64,000 bases of DNA, taken from NCBI RefSeq assembly GCF_964204645.1, contig NC_134026.1, forward strand, positions 10,628,450 through 10,692,449, written 5' to 3'. How positions within the stretch are numbered: position 1 is the first letter of the stretch; every line of letters begins with the position of its first letter. This stretch comes from Tubulanus polymorphus (Eukaryota; Nemertea; Palaeonemertea; Tubulaniformes; Tubulanidae). The notes under the pieces were generated by a model, which had not been told where the DNA came from, made no database searches, and was given only the letters and a program-made list of their open reading frames with translations. Positions 38,153 to 47,227 of this stretch are shown one piece after another. Position numbers and translations under genes: made by a program.

Positions 38153-39733
38153 AATTGTTGCGGGCGACAAAACCAAACTAATGAATTGTCGCGGGCGACA
38201 AAACCAAACTAACGAATTGTCGCGGGCGATAAAACAAAACTAATGAATTGTCGCGGGCGATAAAACAAAAATATTGAATTGTCGCGGGCAATAAAACCAA
38301 AATAATGAATTGTCTCGGGCGACAAAAACAAAATATTGAATCGTCGTGAGCGACAAAATCAAAATAACGAATCGTCGCGGGCGATAAAACCAAAATTATT
38401 GTTTTCTCGCGGGCGACAAAACCAAAAAAAAAATTGGCGCGGGCGATAAAAACAAAATATAAAACCAAAAAAATGAATTGTCGTGGGCGATAAAACCAAA
38501 ACATTGAATTGTCGCGGGCGATAAAACCAAAATAATGAATTGTTGCGTGCGATAAAACCAAAATATTGAATTGTCGCGGGCGATTAAACCAAAATAATGA
38601 ATTGTCTCAGGCGACAAAACCAAAATGATGAATTGTCGCGGGCGATAAAACCAAAATAATGAATTATCGCGGGCGATAAAACCAAAATATTGAATTGTCG
38701 CGGGCGATAAAAAAAAAATAATGAATTATCGCGGGCGACAAAACCAAAATATTGAATTGTCGCGGGCGACTAAACCAAAATATTGAATTGTTGCGGGCGA
38801 CAAAACCAAAAAAAGAATTGTCGGGGCGACAAAACAAAAATAATGAATTGTCGCGGGCGACAAAACCAAAATTGTGAATTGTCGCGGGCGACAAAACCAA
38901 AATGGTTAATTGTCACGGGCGACAAAACCAAAAAGGTGAATTGTCGCGGGCGAAAAAACCAAAATGGTGAATTGTCGCGGGTGACAAAACCAAAATAATG
39001 AATTGTCGCGGGCGATAAACCGTAATAATGAATTGTCGCGGGCGATTAAACCAAAATAATGAATTGTCTCAGGCGACAAAACCAAACTAATGAATCGTCG
39101 CGGGCGATAAAACCAAAATAATGAATCGTCTCGGGCGACAAAAACAAGATATTGAATCGTCGATGGCGACAAAATCAAAATAATGAATTGTCCCGGGCGA
39201 CAAAACCAAAATAATGAATTGACGCGGGCGATAAAACCAAAATAATGAATGGTCTCGGGCGACAAAACCAAAATAATGAATTGTCGCGGGCGATAAAACC
39301 AAAATATTGAATTGTCGCGGGCGATAAAACCAAAATAATGAATTGTTGCGTGCGATAAAACCAAAATAATGAATTATCGCGGGCGATAAAACCAAAATAT
39401 TGAATTGTCGCGGGCGATTAAACCAAAATAATGAATTGTCGCGGGCGATAAATCAAAATTAATGAATTGTCGCGGGCGATAAATCAAAATTAATGAATTG
39501 TCGCGGGCGATAAAACCAAAATAATGAATTGTCGCGGGCAACAAAACCAAAATGGTGAATTGTCGCGGGCGACAAAACCAAAATGGTTAATTGTCGCGGG
39601 CGACAAAACCAACAATATTGAATTGTCACGGGCGACTAAACCAAAATATTGAATTGTTGCGGGCGACAAAACCAAAAAAAGAATTGTCGGGGCGACAAAA
39701 CAAAAATAATGAATTGTCGCGGGCGATAAATCA
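38153..39733. repeat. Satellite block S7 and right end of the array
   Basis: About 1.58 kb (~51 monomers). The first ~840 bp copy the left part of S6. From about 39000 a private group follows, with GAATCGTC monomers and GTCCCGGGCGAC, and with GATAAATCAAAATTAATG twice. The last monomer is cut in its linker (GCGATAAATCA) and followed by AT-rich DNA. Confidence 0.93.
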
Positions 39734-40004
39734 TTTAATTATATAAATATATTTACATAATATATATTTACATTATATAATTATATTTACTATGTACTAG
39801 ACGTACGAGTAAGAATCCAAGAATTCTTACTTTCTTGGCAAGAATTTTTACTCGTACCTCTCGTACGTAGATATATAAATAGTTTTGTAAAAATTTAATT
39901 ATTAATCTAAGTATAGAAATTTAAGTGAAAACATATAATTTATTCATTTTTATATATTCCAGCCAATATATTTTATATTTTCAGCTCATTTAACAGTCTA
40001 TTGC
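39734..40004. other. AT-rich stretch with nested inverted repeats
   Basis: No gene seen. At about 39801-39868, ACGTACGAG is mirrored by CTCGTACGT. Inside it GTACGAGTAAGAATCCAAG is partly mirrored by CTTGGCAAGAATTTTTAC and TCGTAC. The sequence to its left is almost pure A/T. It could be the degenerate end of the AT-rich element to the right. Confidence 0.5.
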
Positions 40005-40301
40005 TTACTTTGAATTATATAATCTATCATTTAGTTCATGAACGTATCTATGAGTTTTTAAATTCTTATATTTCTTATTATTGCACATTTCACAGCCTTT
40101 AATATTATTCAATCTATCTGAAATATAATGTATGTTATCTTTTAATTCGGCGTATCTAATTTCACAGTTATCATAGAATTCTAATAACTGTTTTAATGAG
40201 TAAACTGAGAATGAAAATAAACCTGAAACCATAATTATTAATTTCAGTTGCTCTTGATTTCTGTAAATAAGATGTAATAAATTTAATATATTTTCACTCA
40301 T
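40005..40301 (-). CDS. Unrecognised 98-aa protein of the AT-rich block
   Basis: An intact minus-strand frame beginning MSENILNLLHL. It has a hydrophobic stretch (LIIMVSGLFSFSVY) at about residues 21-35, a charged, probably helical middle, and a CEMCNNKK pair of cysteines followed by THRYVHEL near the C-terminus. The Cys/His spacing could be a small zinc site, but I do not recognise the family. The start ATG lies 4 nt past the stop of the upstream frame (40306-40527). That compact spacing is unusual for animal genes and typical of viruses or virus-like elements. Base composition is far more AT-rich than in the flanking LINE and satellite. No splice sites or poly(A) context were identified. Whether it is expressed is unknown. 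Confidence 0.4.
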   Translation of the reverse strand: MSENILNLLHLIYRNQEQLKLIIMVSGLFSFSVYSLKQLLEFYDNCEIRYAELKDNIHYISDRLNNIKGCEMCNNKKYKNLKTHRYVHELNDRLYNSK

Positions 40302-40305
40302 TTAA

Positions 40306-40527
40306 TTATTCGATTAATTCACTAATCTGATTCAATTTTAATTTTTTTATGATATTTCTATAATTACTCCCATTTAATTTCTTTAATTTCTTACTCAATT
40401 ACATATTTTCATTCATTAGATCTTAACTAATATTTTCATAGTAAAAGAAAAGCGCGGCCAAAATTAAACCATCAGCTACAAGATAATGTTTCAAATCACT
40501 ACATCCGGTTGGAATGAAACCTTCCAT
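40306..40527 (-). pseudogene. Unrecognised 73-codon frame with two in-frame stops
   Basis: Starts MEGFIPTGCSDLKHYLVADG, then a hydrophobic run LILAALFFYY (residues 21-30), then a Lys/Asn/Ile/Leu-rich C-terminal part ending ELIE-TAA. TAA codons interrupt it at codons 35 and 43. Coding character continues across both stops, with the same biased composition and no frameshift up to a natural end just before the next start codon. This suggests a gene that acquired stops by substitution. Family unknown. Confidence 0.4.
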
Positions 40528-40578
40528 TTATTTAAAGAAAAAAAATATCTTATTTTGAATTACTCATACAGCTTAATC

Positions 40579-41241
40579 TTATTTCAATATAGAATTATTA
40601 TTCTTTTCATATTTGATGTGTTTAATTGTCTGATAATGCTTTGATTTATGTCATTTTAAATATTTACCCCCGCAATAACAATACACTTTTTCATTAGGAT
40701 TGAATTTTCTAAATTCATCATCTAAATTACATTGAATTCCAATATTTGATGAATTATTATTAACTGATTCACACTGAATTCCAATATTTGATGAATTTTC
40801 ATTATAGATAATTTGTTTATTATCAAAATTTAAATAATATAATTGTCTTTTTTCAATTCTTAAGCTAATCAAATCATTGTAATCTTTAGAAAGTATTAAA
40901 TCACTATCTCTTTCATTAAAAGGAGTTTGAAGAATATTTATTATGTTTTCATCTAAATTCCCTTTATAATTTAAAACTGTATTGAATACTTTAGGATTTT
41001 TGATTCAATTATCAAAAGTATCAATTAGTTCAGTAATTAAATATTTTTCATTTGATATTTGATTAATTATAGTAATATTATCGATTTTATATTGTCTTGC
41101 ATACACTAAATTTGTTGCTGAAATATAATTTTAATGTAAAAATAATGAAAATAATTTATTGGTTTCATTGATTTCGATTTTGAGTTTGGGTTCTTCTTCT
41201 TCTGTCTTCATTTTTATAACAAAACTTTCATTAAAACTCAT
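40579..41241 (-). pseudogene. Decayed 221-codon zinc-finger-like gene of the AT-rich block
   Basis: One frame runs from ATG at 41241 to TAA at 40579-40581 with three internal stops (one TAA and two TGA) and no frameshift. The N-terminus is acidic/lysine-rich (KTEEEEPKLKIEINE). A duplicated SSNIGIQC motif occurs twice, 14 residues apart. The C-terminal part has VYCYCGGKY and, beyond the last TGA, HKSKHYQTIKH, giving a CxC...HxxxH arrangement that could bind zinc. Such CxCGG...H fingers occur in proteins of several large DNA viruses and Maverick-like elements, which is a resemblance only. All three internal stops can arise by single G:C to A:T transitions. Confidence 0.42.
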
Positions 41242-41269
41242 TCAAATATAAATATTCAATGTTTAAAAT

Positions 41270-41515
41270 ATAATTATTTTTTTAATCACACTTTACTCAC
41301 ACTTTTTATGTTTGAAAGAGATTTTAATTCTAACAACTCGTTAATTACTCGTTACTTTTTCTCACACTTTTTATGTTTGCACTTTACTCACACTTTACTC
41401 GCACTTTTTATGTTTAAAATTAATTTTTTATTATTCGAAATCTATATTTGATCTTATTTATCTAGATTATTACGCTAACACTTTACTCACACTTTTAATA
41501 TATGGAAATATTAGA
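41270..41515. repeat. Short interspersed repeats CACTTTACTCACACTTTT
   Basis: CACTTTACTCACACTTTT or the TCACACTTTTTATGTTT variant recurs about five times (about 41290, 41363, 41390, 41403, 41480) in AT-rich DNA upstream of the 41241 start. It is a possible terminal or regulatory repeat of the AT-rich block. No gene seen. Confidence 0.55.
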
Positions 41516-41666
41516 AGTAATAGGGAATGTGGGGGTTCAGGTTAAAGGTTGAAGGGGCGAGTGAGTAAAAAATAAAAAATTTTTTCGAGCGTGCAAGAAT
41601 TTCTTTTTATCTTTAATGAGCTCGACCCTTCGACCTTTGATCTGAACCCCCATATTCCCTATTACT
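41516..41666. repeat. 46-bp imperfect inverted repeat (hairpin or MITE)
   Basis: Left arm 41516-41561 (AGTAATAGGGAATGTGGGGG...) and right arm 41621-41666 (...CCCCCATATTCCCTATTACT) pair with about five mismatches around a 59-bp A/T-rich centre. It sits at the edge of the AT-rich block. I could not identify a clean target-site duplication. Confidence 0.75.
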
Positions 41667-41861
41667 AACATGTATTGATCGTTAATCAATGCTGGTTACC
41701 AAAAGGGGTAGCGAAGTAACCAACAATAATTGATAATAACTCAGTTCCATAGTCGAGACTTAAGTCCAAAAGTGGTCCTAAATATTAAGACTGGTCGTAA
41801 GTTGTTCGATTGGTTATAGAACTAAGTTGGTGTTAGACCGGTCTAAGCCCTGTCTATGGAA

Positions 41862-42169
41862 CCCTGGAGGATTCATTCATCGCGGGGGATCGAGAGAGTG
41901 AAAACGATTGATTCTCAGATAGTTGTTTTGCAAACGGGGGTAATGACATTGACGACCCTTCAGTAAAGCTTCTGTTTCCATATGCCAGGTCACAAACCGT
42001 CTTAAATGGAAGAATTGTGGGCAGACCACCAACGCCTGCTTTTCTGGAAGATCAAAAGGCTCTAGAACCCGTACGCAAAATTTTTGCAAATGATGGCGTC
42101 CATCTCAATAATTTAGGAGAATTATATGCTTGTCAGAAGTTTGAGAGGGGCCGTTCTACCTACGCATAA
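41862..42169 (+). pseudogene. SGNH-hydrolase-domain remnant (retroelement-type)
   Basis: The plus strand reads GIERVKTIDSQIVVLQTG, then after a one-base loss in a G run (about 41937-41940) NDIDDPSVKLLFPYARSQT. It ends IFANDGVHLNNLGELY before TAA at 42167. VVLQxGGND is block III of SGNH/GDSL hydrolases and DGVHLNxxG is block V with the catalytic Asp and His. The distance between them (about 60 codons) is shorter than in a full domain, so the middle is deleted or reduced. Such domains occur in DIRS/Ngaro and some LINE elements, and also in stand-alone invertebrate genes. The block I nucleophile Ser is not present upstream, so the copy is dead. Confidence 0.6.
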
Positions 42170-42490
42170 AAGGGACAAGATGTCCGATGTAGTTTGAATT
42201 CAGCTACCAGCGCCGGTGATTTGGCCAGGAATTTCCCTTATCAATTGCAAATTTCTCCCTCAACTGCCCCCCTTACAGTGTGTCCTCAATTTTTGTTGAT
42301 GGTTCCGGTATGATCCATTCGAGTTCCGGTAGGTCCTCATTTTTATGGGCACCTCTGCAGAATAATGTAGCGATTGTTAAGACACCGCTATTCGAAACGT
42401 TTCGCCAATCTAGCAGACTTGCTAAGTCAACATAACCTGCAAATTGTGATACAAATGTCTGATTCTGCACCAATGTAAGTAAAATCCATT
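42170..42490. other. Unassigned retroelement-flank DNA with one minus-strand frame
   Basis: Between the SGNH remnant and the LINE 3' side. A minus-strand open frame covers 42273-42497 (contains QFAGYVDLASLLDWRNV and FCRGAHKNEDLPELEW). I do not recognise it. It may be a decayed piece of the same retroelement cluster. Confidence 0.3.
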
Positions 42491-42493
42491 TGC

Positions 42494-43290
42494 TCAAAGA
42501 TGTGAACAGTACACACGTGCTACATTCCTAATTTGCATAAATCCAAGATGGTCATCATCCCAGGCAGAGTTAAGCAAATGCTGCAGGTTATCGGCACTGT
42601 CAGCCAGTAAAATAGTGTCATCAGCGTACAATAGGACTAATAACTTCAACCACTTATTGCCATTGCTATCTACTACTAAATTGATACTTTGGCAACCATT
42701 TAGATACAAAAAATCTTCGAAATCATTGATATATATGGAAAAGAGCACTGGAGATAAATTTTCACCTTGACGTAGTCCACTGTTGCTGTCAAAGAACTCT
42801 GAAGTTAGTCCATTGGCCTTTACTACTGACTTGCTTGATATGAGAGTATATATTCTTTATCACTTAGAGTACATTACCGGTTACACCCGTTAAAATTAAA
42901 TTATGCCATAGTGCTCTTCTCCATATTGTATCGAAGGCCTTTGCGTAATCAATGAAGGCACAATACAGCTTCTTTTTATGGCTAAGAAAGTAATCGATAA
43001 CAGCTTTTAAAGTAAATACGTATGTTGTCATTTATACAATGTTTTTCCGGAAACCTGCTCGGTTAATTATTGTTATCTAAAAAATTGTGTCTGTTATTCA
43101 ATATAGAAGTAAAAAGCTTCCCCATACAACTTAGCTTAGGAAGGTAATTCCTTTAAAATTATTTGGATCGTCTGTGTTACCCTTATTCTTATAGATCGGC
43201 GTTATTAAACCAAGCGACCAAGGTTCAGGAATATTCCCAGACTCAAGAACCTCGTTAAAATGATTGTTAAAACAGGGAAGAGTTTCTCTT
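42494..43290 (-). pseudogene. LINE reverse-transcriptase domain
   Basis: Blocks in order from 43290 leftwards: FNEVLESGNIPEPWSLGLI, TPIYKNKGNTDDPNNFKGIT (RT motif 0-1), NRAGFRKN, KKLYCAFIDYAKAFDTIW (motif A with catalytic Asp), LRQGENLSPVLFSIYIND (motif B region) and LLVLLYADDTILLADSADN (motif C with YADD). Stops fall between the blocks. The last piece, 42494-42748, is an intact 84-codon frame that loses homology after LQHLLN. The catalytic residues survive but the frame does not. Confidence 0.85.
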
Positions 43291-44190
43291 CTGCAACTCA
43301 GGCTCCATATAGAGGGGTTGTTGTTCTAGATCAACTCTTCTAATTTCGCATTTCAATGAGCAATGCACATCCGATAGCATATGATTGAATTCAGAAACTT
43401 AAAATTTATACATTTTGTTAGGATTTCAGGTGATACAAAAAAGTAATCAGTAACGTGATTGTTCTCCCCATTCACTCAAGTAAAAGTTCCTAAAACTTTT
43501 ATCGCAGCCTACCCTGCCATTTCCAATGAATAAGCCGTATGACTTGCAAAGATCTATGAGTTTATACCCCCAATTATTCACAGTTTTGTCCATATTGTAG
43601 CGCTTTAGTAAATCTTTCGATTATAATTTCGTTTGATTCATAAGAAAAACTCACTGTCTTCGAAAAGTTAGGTAAAGTTCTCGTCGTATAATAGATAGTC
43701 TGGCAATTCTTTCGTGTGGGAATTAAAATCACCGCACATACAGATATAGCATTCGTGGTCCAATATTAGCCGATTGATCTCAGAATGTAAATCATCGAAC
43801 AACTCGGGACTACTAAAACTACTCGATTCAGGGGGGATATAAGCGCCACCTAATAGCACGTCTTTGTCCAAGCCGAACAGGCTCTTTGATATTTTAATCC
43901 ATTGAACTATATCACTTGTTTTATCTATTGGTAAAATGAATTGGGCCCACTCATTTTTGAAAGCGGTAAGAATCCCCCCAGATTTTCTAGCTCTCATATT
44001 TGAACGGTTATTAATAATTACAACTTGGTAACCTAAAGTTTTAAAAAAGTTATTGATCCATAATTCATCCATACAATTTACTTTAGTTTCAGTTAATACA
44101 ATTACGTTAATCTTAGATAGTAAACCACATATATTCAGGCATGCAATTATAAAGCTATTTACACAATTATCTGGCTCAGCGTCATCCTAT
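43290..44190 (-). pseudogene. LINE APE-type endonuclease domain
   Basis: Starts near 44190 with ACLNICGLLSKINVIVLTETK (read with a short internal loss), the SxNIxGLxSK...LTETK opening of APE endonucleases including the metal-binding Glu. The open part continues to 43668 with SGGILTAFKNEW, LLGGAYIPPESSSF and CMCGDFNSHTKELPDY, where GDFN contains the catalytic Asp/Asn. Further left, weaker blocks remain in broken frames (INGRVG-like and SDHCxL-like region, 43650-43300). The domain nicks target DNA to prime reverse transcription. Stops and frameshifts after 43668 disable it. Confidence 0.82.
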
Positions 44191-45303
44191 ACGTCCATCA
44201 GATCTTCATTGAGAACCGAATTCGCATCCTTGATCGCATCGCTTACTTTTTTGTGAGTTGCTTCTGTGAATATTTCATATCGCTTTATTATAGTTTCGTC
44301 GTTTGGTTGCTCGATTCGGTTTGCATGGTTCGGTTTCAACGGGTTTTCTAATGTTGATAATGCGGGCTGATTATCGAGGGAGAGTAGTTCATCCACGGAT
44401 TTGGTTCTTCCGGCCGGGACTGACTCCCGTATCACTAAGCGCAGTTTCGGTATTTGATTTCTCAGCGGCAGTTACAGTAACGCTCTTCGGTAGTTGCCGG
44501 TCCGACTGGGTTGCTGTTACGTCCGGTTGTTTATTCATTCGAGTTGATGCAACCCATTTTGAATTTGATTTCGTGCGAGGTCGGTTGGTCTCATGACGAC
44601 CGGCGCCAGAGATTTTCACAATTTGGTTTTGAACGATTTTATATGAGTCCGAGTTATATATCGGTTTGTCGTAGGCTACAAAAGTTTTCGCATTCGGTTC
44701 CCGTTCTTTAATATCATTCAGTTTTTTGAATAATATGCGCCTTTTTTTCGCGAATTTCTTTCGGGTAGTCTTCAACGATTCTGATATTTCTGTCTTTTCC
44801 TCATTTCCTCGCTTGGTAAACCGCTTCTCTATCTCCATAATCTCTGAATCGGACTGTAATAGATCTAGGCAACACGGTAAATTCATTCTTGGAATTCTTG
44901 GATTTCGATGCGCCCTCTGGAAGACCATACATTTAACGATGTCATTCTCCATTTCGTAGTTTTTAACTAGCAGTTCGTGGATTTCGTTGTCACAGCTAGC
45001 TAGTGCTAGTTTCTGGAACCCCGAGAAATACTAAATTCAAACGCCGCGAGCGCGATTCCTGATCGACTAATCGTTCCTCCAAGGATACCACTTTTTCCTC
45101 AAATGCTACTATTCTCCCTAAGTCGGGATATGTTACTTTCTCAAGGCATTTTATTCTATCCTCGAACGCGCTGATTTTAAGTGTTAATTCTGTTTCAATT
45201 TTTTCTTTCACGGCATCGATTTTATTATCAATTAGAGTTTCAATGCCATTCTTTAATGCGGATACTTCGTTCTCTAGAATCTTGAATTTATTTTCTACCT
45301 TGT
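44187..45303 (-). pseudogene. LINE ORF1 (coiled coil + RRM), frameshifted
   Basis: From 45303 leftwards: KVENKFKILENEVSALKNG and further heptad-rich sequence up to about 45070, then RSRRLNLVFLGVPE, the start of the L1-ORF1-type RNA-binding domain. After a frame change near 44990 it continues VKCMVFQRAHRNPRIPRM and RKKFAKKRRILFKKLNDIKE with AKTFVAYDKPIY, matching the second half of that domain. A basic, low-complexity tail (GAGRHETNRPRTKSNSKW) follows. A second frame change near 44420 leads into DELLSLDNQPALSTLENP. ORF1 proteins bind the element RNA. This copy cannot make one. Confidence 0.75.
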
Positions 45304-46056
45304 TTCAACTCTATACATTAGTAATGAAAGCTTGTGAGTCTAATAAATAGTTAACCTATGTAGTGCTCTAATATTCTCGTAAGTTATTTATAGTAAATTC
45401 TAGGATATTATCAAAATTAAAACGGCCTGTGCATTAATTCTAGGCAATATAGAAATTACATGATATTTGAAAACTTTGTCAATCAGCTTCATGAGTGTCT
45501 GTCCACACACACGCACGCACAAACTGGGAACGCACCTCATGATTGGGCTACCTGTGGGGTAATTGATTACATCGGCTGAACGAGTCTTGTGCCCATTCTA
45601 ATGCCGTGAACTATCCACTGGTTAATTGAAAGTACATTCTATAATGTCGAACTCCGAGTTAATCCTTTATATCGAATATAATAGCCTTGCATTGCCTAAC
45701 AGACTTGCATATAACCATAACTGACAATTGACCATGCTGGGCAGGGTCAAGCGACATAGTGGTGATTCTATATTCAGTTGTATATCATGTCTATATTGAC
45801 AAATGCAGTATAGGTGGAATTGTCTATATCGTGTAAATATAGCCGTCTAATATATGAAACGAGGGCCAAGCTTTTACGAGGATAAAATTTGATCTCGGAT
45901 TGTTTAACGACCTTGCATTTAATGATGTCGACAAATTCGTGGCAAATGCGTAAGTAACAATGCAGATTTTTTTTCTTTTAATTTGAAGGATGTGAAGCCA
46001 ATTAATATATCAGCATAGGCCCTGATGATAAATGATACACAAAAGTCGTCGGGTGA
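45304..46056. other. Intergenic, no gene seen
   Basis: About 750 bp of unremarkable A/T-rich sequence with stops in all frames. A CACACGCACGCAC run occurs near 45508. It may hold the 5' exon(s) and promoter of the fucosyltransferase, but none can be pointed to. Confidence 0.5.
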
Positions 46057-46126
46057 CGTCCAGGATCCTTGGGAACAAACGAATGTCATTTCAAAAAATT
46101 GGTTGAATATATATTGTATTTTACAG

Positions 46127-47160
46127 AATTGAAGATAAGCACGGCATGGGGCAATCAACGGTGCGTTTACTTTCCACAAATAAAGCTCAAGGTCGCATGT
46201 GTTCTCTTGCTGTGCGGGATGGTGACTGCCTACATGGTTATTTCAGTGATATACTATGGATTCCTAGAGCCAAATGAGTTCCGAGCTCTTTTGTTAGGTT
46301 CAATTAATCCTGCCTATTCACGAAAACGACCAAATGGAATAACAGTGAAGTTTGACGGGCGTACTGGGAACCATATGTTTCAATATGCATCATTGCTCGG
46401 GATAGGGCGTAATTACAGTTTAATACCTTTTATTTCGGGTGATCATCCTCTCCGTAGAATTTTCAACATTAAGTGTAACATTGGGAAGGATAGCATGATA
46501 GGAATGCACCTAAATCACTTTGAAAAACACGCATCGGTTTACGATGAACGGGCGGAACATTTTGAACGCGGTTACTCGTACCAATTAACGGGATATTATC
46601 AGTCGTGGAAATACTTTTCACACATTGAAAGTGATATACGAAAACAGTTTACGTTTCGAATGGATATACAAAATAAAGCGCACAGTTATCTGCGTTCTGT
46701 AAAACGGATCTACAATGCGAAACATAAGAGACCTATGAATTCTAGTGTAACTTTTATTGGTGTCCACGTCAGAAGAGGCGATATCGTGAATAATATATTC
46801 TATCGTTACAAGGGTTACGTGGCCGCGGAAGCTCCGTATTTGTTATCTGCAATGAATAGAATGACGACGAAATTTGAAAACGCTCTGTTCATTGTATGCA
46901 GCGATGATACCGATTGGTGTGAACAGAATCTCAACGTTAGAGACGTTTTCTTTTCGCCAACCAAAAATCCTTCCGTAGACTTGGCTATTTTGTCAAGTTG
47001 TAATCATAGTATAATAACGACCGGAAGTTTTGGCTGGTGGAGTGCTTGGCTTGCTCGTGGAGAAACGATCTATTATAAAAATTGGCCACGACCAAATACT
47101 GAACTGTTTGACGAGGTTAATCACACAGATTATTTCCCAGCAACTTGGATTCCCATGTAG
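46127..47160 (+). CDS. Alpha-1,2-fucosyltransferase, GT11 family (main coding exon)
   Basis: A single long exon encoding a Golgi glycosyltransferase that transfers fucose from GDP-fucose in alpha-1,2 linkage to galactose-type acceptors. Family signatures are GRTGNHMFQYASLLGI (46366-46413), the donor-binding GVHVRRGD (46759-46782), and DLAILSSCNHSIITTGSFG then WWSAWLA near the C-terminus. A basic patch QIKLK then ~24 hydrophobic residues (VACVLLLCGMVTAYMVISVIYYGF) form a type II signal anchor. Sequons are NYS, NSS, NHS and NHT. The frame is open from 46057 but has no ATG until 46219, which would cut the anchor in half. A splice acceptor TATTGTATTTTACAG ends at 46126, so I start the exon at 46127 and infer an upstream coding exon. 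The alternative is an ATG start at 46219. The frame is intact and ends TAG; the length fits the family. Confidence 0.88.
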
Positions 47161-47227
47161 GATTTCTAAGGTAGATGTATTTTGCAATGAATATTTCACC
47201 AGTATTAAGAAGAATTAATTGAAAGGC

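Larger units (their letters stand above)
479..39733. repeat. Higher-order satellite array with cassettes A and B
   Basis: The order A-m-B-S is repeated six times after an initial long satellite block. Identical landmarks in A recur at 7063, 12914, 18765, 24773, 30599 and 35305, giving spacings of 5851, 5851, 6008, 5826 and 4706 bp. Units 2 and 3 differ only by scattered single-base changes (for example near 13963/19814 and 13995/19846). They are therefore separate, very recent copies rather than one sequence pasted twice. The array ends abruptly at 39733, in mid monomer, against AT-rich DNA. Confidence 0.93.
42490..45303 (-). mobile_element. Decayed LINE (ORF1 + APE endonuclease + RT)
   Basis: Reading leftwards from 45303: a coiled-coil/RRM ORF1, an APE endonuclease and a reverse transcriptase, in the canonical order of an autonomous non-LTR retrotransposon. 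Several frameshifts and stops interrupt both ORFs. The 3' part after the RT thumb is missing, with homology ending near 42560, so there is no 3' UTR or tail. The ORF1 type (coiled coil followed by a Transposase_22-like RRM) and the GENLSPVLFSIYIND box in RT are seen. I do not assign a clade. Confidence 0.85.

Noticed and set aside
467-39720. Dozens of long minus-strand open frames (up to 376 codons) rich in FGFVARDN, FWFCRPRQ and LVLSPATI
   Set aside because: They are the satellite read backwards. Every frame is open because the monomer lacks reverse stops, three overlapping frames give the same peptide, and there is no promoter, splice or domain evidence.
479-39733. Resemblance to a CRISPR array (31-bp repeats with a palindrome)
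   Set aside because: There are no unique spacers, since repeats are directly adjacent with a shared linker. The surrounding genes are eukaryotic with introns and no cas genes are present.
40306-41241. Mitochondrial insertion (numt), suggested by AT-richness and in-frame TGA
   Set aside because: No mitochondrial protein motif is present and TAA also occurs in frame, which mitochondrial codes of this kind do not explain.
46069-46218. Start of the fucosyltransferase at the TTG codon at 46069
   Set aside because: TTG is not a credible initiator for an animal membrane protein, and a good splice acceptor lies at 46125-46126 in the same stretch.
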